Shown in pieces: positions 36,435 through 47,180 of a DNA stretch of 64,000 nucleotides. Within the stretch, counting starts at the first letter, position 1; the number at the start of each line of letters is the position of its first letter. Where the stretch lies: contig LNAC01000163.1 of assembly GCA_002007465.1 (NCBI GenBank), positions 1,034,370 to 1,098,369 of the forward strand. Reading direction: 5' to 3'. The position numbers and the translations under genes are program-made. The DNA is from Ailurus styani. Its lineage: Eukaryota > Chordata > Mammalia > Carnivora > Ailuridae. The notes under the pieces are model-generated. The model did not search any database. It was not told the origin of the DNA and saw nothing but the letters and a program-made list of their open reading frames with translations.

Positions 36435-37400
36435 TTCTGTAAAGTCCTAAATATGGTACCAGCAAAGAACTTTACGTTTAGATAACTAATATATACTAGG
36501 AATATGTTTCTATCCTGTGTAACATAACCATCCTTTCCATGATGGACAGTGTCTAATTATCATTTATGGGGGAACTCACTGGCATCCACAGGAAATGGTG
36601 ACATGTTGTAGATTTAGTCTTAGCCTCTGATGATGGAAATTTGGGCACTCATAGTAATAGCAGCCCAAAAGAGCATAGTTTCCTCTTGAAACAGATACTG
36701 ATAAAATGGTGGTAATGCCAATGGTTTACTTAGGAAATGCAGGAAAAAACAAAACAAGCAGCAGAATAGTGATGAGATCGAGGGGGGAAAAAGAGAGCCA
36801 ATAAGGACTGAGTTTTTCAACCAGTTACCACAACGAGAAACTAAGAATCTATTTAAGGGGAAAATGAGAAAAAGTGTAAAACACATTATCTCAAAACCAA
36901 TCAATTTCATATATGGGAACTGAGGTCATTTCATTTCACAATGAAATGCAGAAACACACTCCAGTGCACACAAACTGTATGGTCCAATGAATTAGTAAGA
37001 CACATTTCATGATAATTAGTTTGACTCAAATTGTTATTTGGTGTCCAACAACCACGAATTCAGTCTTTACTGGTCCCATCCACAGAAGCTGTTTTCAAAT
37101 GGAGCACACGTTGTCCTCAGAAAATGTCATGACTTATTCCAAAACCCTAGGGAGCTTGCTAGTGATTGCCAGAGGCTCCATACAGCATCTCTGTTTGCCA
37201 CAGACCTTTCCAATATATTTGGGTGTGCTGAGTCATAAGGACCCAAATGATAGGGCAGCTTGCAGCACAGCCTGGACCTGCTGTAAGATTTTTCTTGCTA
37301 TGGCCCCACTCAAAACTGGCAGCCTGCAGGCACATTTTGGCAAAAGCCAGAAGAGCCTACAGAGCTGGTAAGACAGCAGTCACAGTGTGGCGAAGTAACC
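35690..37400 (-). mobile_element. Decayed ERVL-class endogenous retrovirus, internal region
   Basis: Read on the minus strand, 37350-37060 resembles the RNase H end of a class III (ERVL) pol gene. About 1 kb of badly decayed sequence follows in the integrase position, then 35940-35770 resembles the ERVL dUTPase segment that follows integrase in this class. Frames are broken throughout; no intact protein and no flanking LTR identified. The 120-codon plus-strand frame at 37009-37371 is antisense to this and is a shadow. Recognition is by pattern only. Confidence 0.5.
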
Positions 37401-37780
37401 CAGCCAATGTTCAGTGGATTTAGGTCATTCGTGTGATACTCGCATGGCAACTTCTTCTAATCAACATATAAGAACAGATGCTCTACTGCTTTCTTTTGTA
37501 AGAAAAAGTAAGTTAAATTAAAATTAACTTACAATTAAAATTCTTCACCCAGGCTTCCAGGAAGAGTTGCTAGAGTTAAGCTTTTTAAATTAAAATTAAA
37601 TAGCACCACTACCAACAACAGAACAACTCTTTGGAAGCATTGCATTGGAGAACAGCCATCTATGATCTGAACACCCAATGATCCAAGATCCACGGGGGGA
37701 TGGAAGGGGAATGAAACATATTGAGGTAGTGAGGGTGACTTTATCAATTTTCCATTTGGTCATATATCAACTAGAGACAT

Positions 37781-37783
<3 letters not shown>
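37401..37783. other. Unassigned DNA with small inverted repeat
   Basis: TAAGTTAA (37509-37516) and TTAACTTA (37524-37531) can pair over a 7-nt loop. Nothing else named. Confidence 0.45.
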
Positions 37784-37823
<40 letters not shown>

Positions 37824-37837
37824 CGTGCGTGTGTGTA
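37784..37837. repeat. (GT)n with GCGCGCGCGCG core
   Basis: About 15 GT units, then an uninterrupted GCGCGCGCGCG, then GTGCGTGTGTGT. A strong Z-DNA-forming composition. Confidence 0.92.
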
Positions 37838-38154
37838 TTTATCATGTATTTTGAGAATGGGGAGGGAACCACAGTGGGACAAAGGACCACACAACCCTGG
37901 AAGACACAAGTGGAACTCAAACTGTGGATCCTATGACCTCCATGGAGTCCTGCTATGACTCATGAAGATGAGACTTCTGGATCTCTAATAAAAAGAGTAT
38001 ATCATGAGTTGACATCCAATAATCTCAAGAAGGTCTAGTTGTCTCCCTTTTCCCAGTATAAAGTCACCCTTGTAAATTGCTACAGGACACCTTTAGGAAG
38101 GTTCATACTTACTCAAAGGAAATAGTTGACCCAAAGGTCTTAAGATAGAAAGGT
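37838..38154. other. Unassigned DNA
   Basis: Nothing recognised. Confidence 0.4.
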
Positions 38155-38985
38155 TTGTATTTTATTCTTTATTTTTAAAATTATCACGTAATTAAATTTA
38201 TTTTTTATGTACAGTTCTATACATTTTAATATATTCCTAGATTCATGTAACTACTAATACAATCAGGATGCAGAACAATTCCAAAAGCCAAAAAGCTCTC
38301 ATAGTATCCCTTTGTAGTCACGGCAACTTCCCAACCCTGTCAACCACCAATCTGTCCTCTGTTACTACAATTTTGTCTTTTCCAGAATGTTACATAAATG
38401 GAATCATATAGCATGTACCTCTTTGAGACTGGTTTCTTTCACATAGCTTAATGTATTTGAGATTCACCCAAATTGTTTTATGTGTCAATATTTCATTTCT
38501 TTTTATTGCCGAGTGGTATCGTAACAGTTTACCACAGCTTATCATTCACCTATTGACACATACTAGAATTGTTACCAGTTTGAAAATTATTAATGGAGTT
38601 GTTTAAACATTTGTGTATGGAATTTTTTGTGTGAACATAAGTTTTTATTTCTCTAGAGTAAATATTTAAGAGTAAGGTTTCTAAGACATATGCTAAGTAT
38701 GTGTTTAATTTTATGAAAATGCCAAATTGCTTTCTAGAGTAACTGTACCATTTTGCATATTCACCAACAATGCATGAGACTTACGTTTGCTCTACAAACT
38801 TGCTAACACTTGGCATTGTCAGTACTTTTAATTTTAGCCACTTTAACAGATGTGTCTCATCATGGTATGGTTTTAATTTGCATTTCCCTAAAGGCTGATA
38901 ATAGTGAAATGTCTCATGTGATAAGTTGCCATCCATATAGCCTCCTTTGGTGAAGTGTCTAAGTGTTTATCCAATTTTTTTTTAG
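38155..38985 (-). mobile_element. Ancient L1M, ORF2 end and 3' UTR
   Basis: Reverse-strand L1 landmarks in order: 'aatggaatcatatagcatgt', 'cattcacctattgacacata', 'gccaaattgctttctagagt' and 'ggttttaatttgcatttccc'. No frame survives. Confidence 0.75.
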
Positions 38986-40554
38986 ATTCAATGATATTTT
39001 TTCTTTCTGTTGAATTTCTTTAGATTATTTTGTTTTATCTCAGATTTAGATTTTTATTTTAGATTTTCTATGTATGCGTAGCTTAATGGCAATTTGTAGT
39101 GCGATAAGTTTGTAATATTGATGGCCCTAACATGAGACCACAAGAAAACAACCACGGAAAGAGAAAACTTCAGTTGCTGCAGTTAAAATAGAGTTCATAT
39201 GTTAGAGGTACTTAAACAGGTCCCAAGGACAAGATACAAAGCAAATACTCTATTTATTCTCAGAAGTAGATGGGCTTTTGTAAGAAAATATAAAAAAATA
39301 CATCCTGTGAGTTTGAGTTTGGCCAGGGAAAGAAACATTCTAAGTAAGTTGTAGGATATGTTCTTTGGTTTCAGGGTTAGTCAGAAAAAATAGGTGCTTT
39401 AGACCAAAAGCTTCTATTAGTTAAGTAGGTATGACAAAAGAAATAGTTTGGGGATATATGGGAGTTGCAAAAAGATCCTTTAACTCTTTACATAGAAAAT
39501 TAGTAACTGATTGTTTCAAGTTTTAAATCTGTGATCCCAGTATTATTATGAATAACTAAACATTAGTTCTGTAATACCTGGCTATTAAGAGCTGACTCAT
39601 CATTTCCTTCCAAATCGTTCCTAAAGGACTGTAGCACACTGTGTATTTTCCCAGGTTAAATATTAGTTGGTTCCTAAAACTATCTCTCATTTCTTAAAGC
39701 GTAGACGAGCAGAGCATCTTCCACACCCAACTTTTTTTGTCTTTCATCAGTTTTAAAGTCAAGATGTAAAGTGGATAAAGTGATTTATCATTGTTGTCAG
39801 TCTGTCTCTTTTCATCTGTGAAAAAGAACTTTCATCATAAAGGAAAATTTATGGCCTTATGTTGGTTTTACAAGATCATCTTTGTTTCATGAACTATTTT
39901 ATAATTAGATAAACTCTACATCTGATTCTTTAAACAGAAACTACTATTTTATGTTTTGTTTTGAAGAATAAATTAAATCTCTGGGGAATATACATTAAAG
40001 CATAGGAATTTCTCTGGTTTATTACGTATAAATCAACCCACCAAAAATTAATCTCCTGGATTCCAGACAAATAGTATGGGGAGTTATTAAAAAGAATCGT
40101 TTAAAAAAATGAGGTATAATACCAGAGATTAAGACCACTGCAAAAATTATAAACTTTTCTTGTAGAAAAACAAAAGAACTTTCTTTAGGTAATCTGCTTC
40201 TATGGAAACTATTTCCCAAATAAATTTAAGAAGTTAAATCCAAAGTCAAATAAGAAATATCAACAGAACCTGAAAAGTGAAGATAACAGTGAGGGAGGCT
40301 ATTTCAGAAGAGTCTGAAATGAGGAACAAATCATCAAAAGATACTGAGTAATATGTGCCGGAAGCGACTCTAAGAAAAATAGACCAATAAAAACAACAGT
40401 GATCTTCATATGTGAAAAAACTCGAGCTCACCAGTCAGACAACATTCTGTCAGAGTGGGTCCTGGCTGCATAGACGTAATAGGTAGGATTGTGAAGAACT
40501 TTGTTCCTACCAGCTTGGGTAGAGCATTAAGTGCCATAGCTTACAGGTAAGGCT
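38986..40554. other. Unassigned DNA
   Basis: 39110-39500 could be an old LTR by its texture, but no family was recognised. Short minus-strand frames at 40022-40431 lack features. Confidence 0.35.
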
Positions 40555-40625
40555 TACAGGTTAAGTCCAAGTGCCCTGCATATAGTAGAGGTTTGGTTAA
40601 TATCTGTTTTATGAATGAAGGAGTG
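40555..40625 (+). mobile_element. L2 LINE 3' end
   Basis: 'ccctgcatatagtagaggtttgg' (in part) and 'ttatgaatgaaggagtgaat' are the L2 terminus. Confidence 0.5.
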
Positions 40626-40891
40626 AATCTACTGAAGTTAAAAGGGGAGAGATTTCTCTCAAAATTATTCTCCCTGCACTTGCATTTAAAATTAAAGTTC
40701 TGTTACCCACAGTGAAAATATATTGTAGGCAAAATGAGAGAGAAAGGGAGAGACATTGAAACAGGAGGCACATTAATCCCACAGCCCAGAGACAGCACCT
40801 GTACTCCTTTGGAGTCCCACCTTCCCAGGCTCCCTCCCATGGCAAAGGCTCATACTGAGGAAAGAGTGCTGGGAATAGAATTAAAATTGAG

Positions 40892-41086
40892 GGGAGCCTG
40901 GGTGGCTCAGTGGGTTAAAGCCTCTGCCTTTGGCTCCAGTCATGATCTCAGGGTCCTGGGATTGAGTCTGGCATCGGGCTCCCTGCTCAGCAGGGAGCCT
41001 GCTTCCTCCTCTCTCTCTGCGTGCCTCTCTGCCTACTTGTGATCTCTAGCTGTTAAATAAATAAATAAAATCTTAAAAAAAAAAAA
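40892..41086 (+). mobile_element. CAN-SINE, young, full length
   Basis: GGGAGCCTGGGTGGCTCAGT head, 'gggttaaagcctctgcc' signature, A13 tail. Perfect 15-bp target-site duplication AGAATTAAAATTGAG at 40877-40891 and 41087-41101. Confidence 0.95.
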
Positions 41087-41101
41087 AGAATTAAAATTGA
41101 G

Positions 41102-43030
41102 CAGAAAAATAACAAAATTTCCATAGTTTGGAACACTACATGAAATCAAGAGAAAAGGAAGATCTGTGAAGTTAAAAACATTACCCTGAACCTCTGTGTA
41201 ATGTTCAAGAGAACTAAATTTACATAAAAATTAACAAGAGAAAAATTGTCAAAGCCAAAACCCATGCAAAGTTAATGTAAGAAAAAAGAAAATAATGATC
41301 TGAATAACATTCCCTACAGACCAAAAAAGACATGATTATAAAATAGATTAAAACTTAACCTTCCCTTTCATGGCATTAAGAAGATAATACAAAAAAAAAA
41401 ACAAAAACAAAAAAAAAGAAGATAATACAAAAGATGGAAGTACAACAGAAACCAGAATTGGAAAATCTCAGAAATGTTCAGAGTTCAGAATAGAATTAGA
41501 AAGAAAAGAAAAAAAATCAGAAAATGAATCCATACAAGAAGAAACACAGGACTGAATAAATACCCTTTTGATTCAAGAAAAAGTAAAAAAGAAGACCTAT
41601 TATTTTAAATCAAAAAGAAAGATACAGGAATGCTTTAAGAGAAAGTGATAGGAATCCTTGAATAAGAAAATCAGTTTTAAAAACTCAATTTCATGCAAAG
41701 AAACAGCAAATACGAAAAACTATAACTTCAGAACAATTTCTTTTAAAAAAGTGATTTGAGAAGTATACTATGTGCTTTGGAGTATCAGTCCAGAATGATA
41801 CACAAGACCTAGCAAAATTCTTAGACTTAGGAAAAAAAGAAACAAAATATCCCTTGGGCATCTAGGAAAAAAACAATACATGCATATTGGGTTAGAAAAT
41901 TTAATTATTTGATTTTCAACCTCATGTTTCATGTCAGAAAAAAATGTAAAAGCATATTTAAGAGACTCAAGGAAAGAAAATATGAGCCAAAGATTTATAT
42001 CCAACAAAACTAACTTTCTATAAAGTGTAAAAACTGTTATAAACATATAAGAACTAGTAGGGTTTTTTTTCTTATGAGAACTTCCCGAGCAATCTGCTAG
42101 AGAAAAAGCTTCAAATAATCAAAATAACTAGAGAGACATTGACATAAAGACCGATAATTCCTTTTAGAACTAGGACTAAATAAAGGTGTGAGGGAGAGTG
42201 TATAGTAATCTTGAAAACTGACAAACACAGGCAAACAATCCTGCCTGTGATTAGAATTCTAGAAATAGTATCACTTGGTTACCAAGTAAATAGTAGATAT
42301 GGTAAATCATGTCTTCATAGTGGTTTTTCCACTTAACAAATATTAAAAGAATTGATAGAATTCAAATATGACTAATTTACATCCCTGAATATTTAGTAGA
42401 TCTAACGGTGATCAGCAGTAGCTTCAAGCATCATAAACTATGAAATGATCTGACATTACGCACACGTTAATGAAGGAGTACACCACTCCTGATAGATTTG
42501 CAAAAAGGAATCAGACATTAATTTTAAAAAGCCTCTGGATCTAGGTGACAGTGTACAGAAAATACAGAAGACAGAAGAGCAAATTAAAGTATATGAAGAA
42601 TATGCAACTTATGAAATCCAGGCCAGAAAACTTTATAGGTCAAAGGGCTCTCAGGGTCTTCAATGTATACTTTGCAAGGAAAAGAAAGAAACACAAGACA
42701 GAGAAGAACACCAACGGGTTATAAGAGACTTAAAAGGCATATGAAAATTCCTTTGTGTTTTTGTTTGTTTTAAGCAGCAAGAATGAATTATAGTGTCTGG
42801 GAATGAACATTCAAGTGATGAAACCAATAAAGAAATAGGGAAGTGATTGCTCTAAAAGTCAGAATAGTGGTTATTTGTAGAGATGGAGGGGATGGGATTG
42901 AGATGGAACACATGGAGAATCCATGCTGGGGCTGTTTACAGGGGTGGTCAATTCAAAATAACTCACTGAACTGTACATATTTCACATGGTCTTCCACATT
43001 AGCATTTCACTGAAAATAAAAATATATAAA
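41102..43030 (+). mobile_element. HAL1/L1M-like LINE, plus strand
   Basis: A-rich plus strand. 41940-42120 ('aaagatttatatccaac', 'gagcaatctgctagagaaaa') and the end (42835-43020: 'gaatagtggttatttgt', 'aactgtacatatttcac') follow the HAL1/L1M 3' order. No open frame of length. The 5' limit is uncertain; it is interrupted by an A-run insertion at 41395-41416. Confidence 0.45.
41379..41432 (+). repeat. A-rich run flanked by direct repeat
   Basis: AGAAGATAATACAAAA at 41379-41394 and 41417-41432 bracket only an A-rich run with two C interruptions. This looks like a target-site duplication around a retrotransposon tail with no body. Confidence 0.6.
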
Positions 43031-43049
43031 AAGTTAATTCCAAATATAC

Positions 43050-43330
43050 CTAATCTTTTAGTGTTTTGGATATACAGTATTTTACAATTCTAAATCTCTA
43101 TTATATTTAAGTTACTTCTACTGTTTTACTAGGCATATAATGTTGTTATGAGCAGAATTTAGCTAAATCTTTATGTACAACTTTAATTTTATCTTTTGAA
43201 TAAATCTCAGAAGGGGAATTGTTGGATCAAAGGATATGCACATTTTATTGTTTTCAATATGCGTTACCAAAACACGTTTGAAAAAGGTGGTAAATTCTTA
43301 TTTTACAGGCTGCCACAACCTCTTGCCTTG
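43050..43330 (-). mobile_element. L1M fragment
   Basis: 'aatctcagaaggggaattgttgg' (in part), 'atcaaaggatatgcacattt' and 'gcgttaccaaaacacg' occur in the order of reversed L1M ORF2/3' UTR. Confidence 0.55.
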
Positions 43331-46142
43331 CTTCCATTATTGATTATATTTCTGCAAGTTTGATTTTTAAAGCATTCTAATTTTAAAATATTAAAAACAT
43401 TACTGAGTTTCAGTTACATGGCTAGAAATGCCCAATTATGAAAAAAATGGCTTGGGATAAATCCAATAATACATGCCAGGTGCATCCAGTTGTGTTATTA
43501 CTGCTATTTGTATTAATTCAGAGTGTAACAAAACTTCAACAATGATATATACAAGAAAATCATTCAATCTATTTTAATTTCAAACACTTAGAATAAAATG
43601 TACTTTCTGCTATTTAGGTCAATTGCAACTATTATGCTAAATGGACCAACATAAGAGACAAAGTAACCATAAATTCATTTTTTAATAGACTTGTCTCTAC
43701 AATGTCAAAATGGCATTATGTGGATTCATTGCTCTAGGAAAATAGGGAATGAAAAGAACAGCTTTTTCATTGTTCCTAGAGCCTATGTTGCTGACGACTG
43801 ATGCCCATATTGCTGACAACTGTTGTCTAAATGGATTTTAAAACCAGCTCTTAAGTTTTATGGTGGGGGGGGCAGTATTTTGCCTTTCCATACTCATGGA
43901 AACTAAAATTTACTTTGTGATGGGACAGCAGGTTAAAAGCAGGCAGAAATTGACCCTGTAAATATTAGTGTGTCTGTACACGTATGTGCCTGTTTTCTAT
44001 TTCTGCCCATGAGCCATGTTTCACTGCCTTTTGTTCCTACATTGTAATGCAGGATCCCAACACTGAGAAAACCAACTGACCAGTCAGGGACTCACAAATG
44101 GTTCTGTCACCTACCATGTAACATTTTCCAGGCATCACTGATTCTTCTGGCTGTATCAAATTCCCTGGCTTCCACTCTTCCCTTTGCCCTCTGACAATGT
44201 GAACATCACTGTTGTTTCAATTGGGTTCCAGTCCATATACTGGACTCCACTGCCACCATGTCGTGACATTCCTCTCCTACATGGGTGTCGTGAAGAACAC
44301 TCCTTTGTCCCCTGCTAGGCTTAGCCATGCCCACTAGACACCTGCCACTACTGTAGACATAGCCATCTCTTCGAGCAGGTTACTCTAATTTTGCTAACAC
44401 AACTACTACTGCTGAATTCCATACTCTATGCCATGTCAGCATGTCTCTGCCTGATGCCCTGTTGTCCCTGACACATATGGCACATACCTGCCACAGAAGC
44501 CCTGTGCTCCTGTAGTCCACTGAAACTGCCCGGTGTTCTGGAGGTTGTGTTAAAGTGGGTGTGATTGTCTCTCTCCCCATGGTTATACTTCTTGACAAAG
44601 ATACTAAAGTTGTGCTGCTTACAGCTTACTCTTCTATTAATACATCTGTATAACAGATTTTCTAGCTTGTACCTGCATTCCTATGTTCTAATATACAGCC
44701 ACAGTCAGAGAGTGAAGAGTAGACCTAGTGACCTCACCAGGGCTCCCTCAGAATCCCTCTCCCCCCAGATCACCAAGCTCATTGAGTCCTACTTTAAGAT
44801 GAATTCTCTCATAAATAATAACTTTTATAAGTTATTAATTTAGCTATAGCTCAAGTAGGATGAAGAACAGATTAACTGAATTTAACTGAGCCACACACCT
44901 TATCATCTGCCAATCTCTCCTCCCCACTCTGTTGTCTTGGCCTTGTGCAAACATGCTCCAGGTTTGGACTGCCCAGAAATTCTCTCACTCAGTGATCCCA
45001 TGAAGCTTAACCCAGGATTTGAAGAAGAGTTAAAACAACTATTACCAGATTAAACTAATAATAAAATGAATAAAATTTTCTATGCTACTTCAACAGTCAT
45101 TTTTGACAATCTACTACCTACCAGTACTCCCGCAACATTTTCACTTTTTCTCATCTACTTGTCATTTTAGCTGATAGCCAGCTACTACTTAAAGAGTATT
45201 ATATATGTCCCTGACTCTTTCTCTGTCTCTAAATATGAGAGGCAAGAACCGAAAGAATACCCGTTAAATTGTAGAATAAGTCATCCCTTAGGCCTCATGG
45301 TTTCAAATTACTGTATGTGTTTTTAGTTTTTTCTTATCAGTCAATTCCAAGTTTCTGTAAGACTCTTTCCATCCTCTCCCCCCTCTCCCCACTCTTATCA
45401 TCCGTTCCCTTGATACTTTGAAAATTTGAAGCATATTTTGGAACTACCTCTTACAACTACTTTAAATAGCTTTACATGGTTCCACTCTTCCAACAAATGA
45501 TTATTATCAGCATTTCTTTCTAAAGGCTTAATTCTTACACACTTAATTTGAACTGTAGGCAACATAGCTTTTAACAAGTAAATAACTTTCTCCTTCAGAA
45601 AATATTAATTTTGATTTTTTTATTTGAAAATAGTAGAAAAGCTGATTCAGATGGCCTTGAATAAATGGAGGAGTTTTTGCCTCACATCTCTGAAAATTTC
45701 AGTTAATACCACCTTGAGGAATGGCTGGATTCATCACCTAAACTTACTGGTCCTATTTTCCTTGGAAAGGGTCCTATTTTCCCTTTTTGGTAGGCATGTG
45801 TCCTAGCAAAATAGCTGCAAGACATTCCAGGCTTATACTCAATCCTCCAGAAGCTCCACTGGAAAGCATGCATGCCTCTTATAAATATTTCAACAACTGG
45901 CCCAGGAATTAGTCTCACTGGATCTAACTGGTAACATACCCATCACTGTTACCTTTAGAATAAAATATCTTCAGGAAGGGGACAATTCTTCAGAGATCAG
46001 AATGTTGCTAAGTAGAGGGTGATCAATGCTGAGCAGATAAAAACAAGAGATATCCATTGCAGAGGACCCTAATACTTCCATGTGATCATTTTGTGGGGAA
46101 AGAAATGAGTGGTGAAATACATGATTGGGCTGCATGGCAGGA
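43331..46142. other. Unassigned DNA, no gene recognised
   Basis: 44000-44560 is the most G+C-rich part but has no CpG island and no clear exon. Frames of 60-92 codons on both strands look like chance. Could hold diverged LTR or LINE pieces that I cannot name. Confidence 0.4.
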
Positions 46143-46226
46143 CTCTTCACCATCTGTAATACATTATTCAGTCATTCATGAGTCCTCTTCACCATCTGTA
46201 ATACATTATTCAGTTATTCATGAGTC
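46143..46226. repeat. 42-bp tandem duplication
   Basis: Two head-to-tail 42-bp units beginning CTCTTCACCATCTGTAATAC, with one C/T difference (CAGTCATTC against CAGTTATTC). Confidence 0.92.
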
Positions 46227-47031
46227 CTCCATCTAGTCCAAGAAATCCGCAGAGCAGTATATAAAAACATTTCTGCTATATGTGCAAGCAGTATTAGTTC
46301 TTGAATGGTCCTCATGCTGTGGTATCCTGGTTCATTTCTAGTCATCCTATTACGGACCCTCTCTCACCCTTGGTGTATCTACTACCAGTTACTGCCCAGC
46401 CACTCTATTCTGTATCTTTGTTCCAAGAGCTTTCTCCCCATATCAAGTTTCTTCTCCTAGCCCAGCATAATCTTGACTCTATTAAAGAACCTTCTAAATG
46501 GAGCTCCAGACCTCTCATACCTGAGTATTGCCCTTACAGACCATTCTATTGGTAAATAGCCAGTCTGATTTTTACACACTATTCTACTTTTGGAGTATGT
46601 TTAGCTTAACGTATTTAGATTTATTTCCTAATGAAGAGAATTGAACTTTAAGGTCAGTGCGTGTGACTTGAGAGCAAGTTAACTCAGGAAGGATGTAGTG
46701 CCTTTTATCTTAAGGAGGGTGTATGTGGCAGGGGAGGCAGTGGCTCCAGTTATGTATCTTGTCAAAGAGTCAAGCATTTTACCATTTAATCTTTCATACT
46801 TTTTGTGGACAGTGCTATTCCAGAGCATGCCCATCAGATAGATAATTATCTATGTCTGGTAAGTAGTCTAGAACAACAATTTTCATTTGGAAATAGAGAG
46901 CCTTGGAGTAAGGGATGTAACTAAATGACATGCCTCTTGTTCATGACATGTCATGAATGACACGACTCTTCTGGGGAAGAGTTTTCTTCCCCACTCCATT
47001 CTATACCAAGATTTGGACCACTGATATAGAG
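46227..47031. other. Unassigned DNA
   Basis: An 84-codon plus-strand frame (46301-46555) has no recognised domain. No repeat named. Confidence 0.4.
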
Positions 47032-47180
47032 CAGTGATCTCCAAACCTGAAATATTTATCTGGAGCTTATTTCAAATTTCTATACTCTAGCCAAGATATA
47101 ATAAACTGAAATTTCTGATACTGGTATTTTTAAAAGCCCCCTGGATGATTCTGAGGATTAGCCAGGTTTGGGAATTACTA
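47032..47180. mobile_element. hAT-Charlie MITE (MER5-like)
   Basis: Imperfect inverted ends CAGTGATCTCCAAACCTG and CAGGTTTGGGAATTACTA, with 'agccccctggatgattctga' inside. Confidence 0.6.

Noticed and set aside
37009..37371. 120-codon plus-strand frame
   Set aside because: Antisense to the ERVL-like remnant; no domain in the plus-strand translation.
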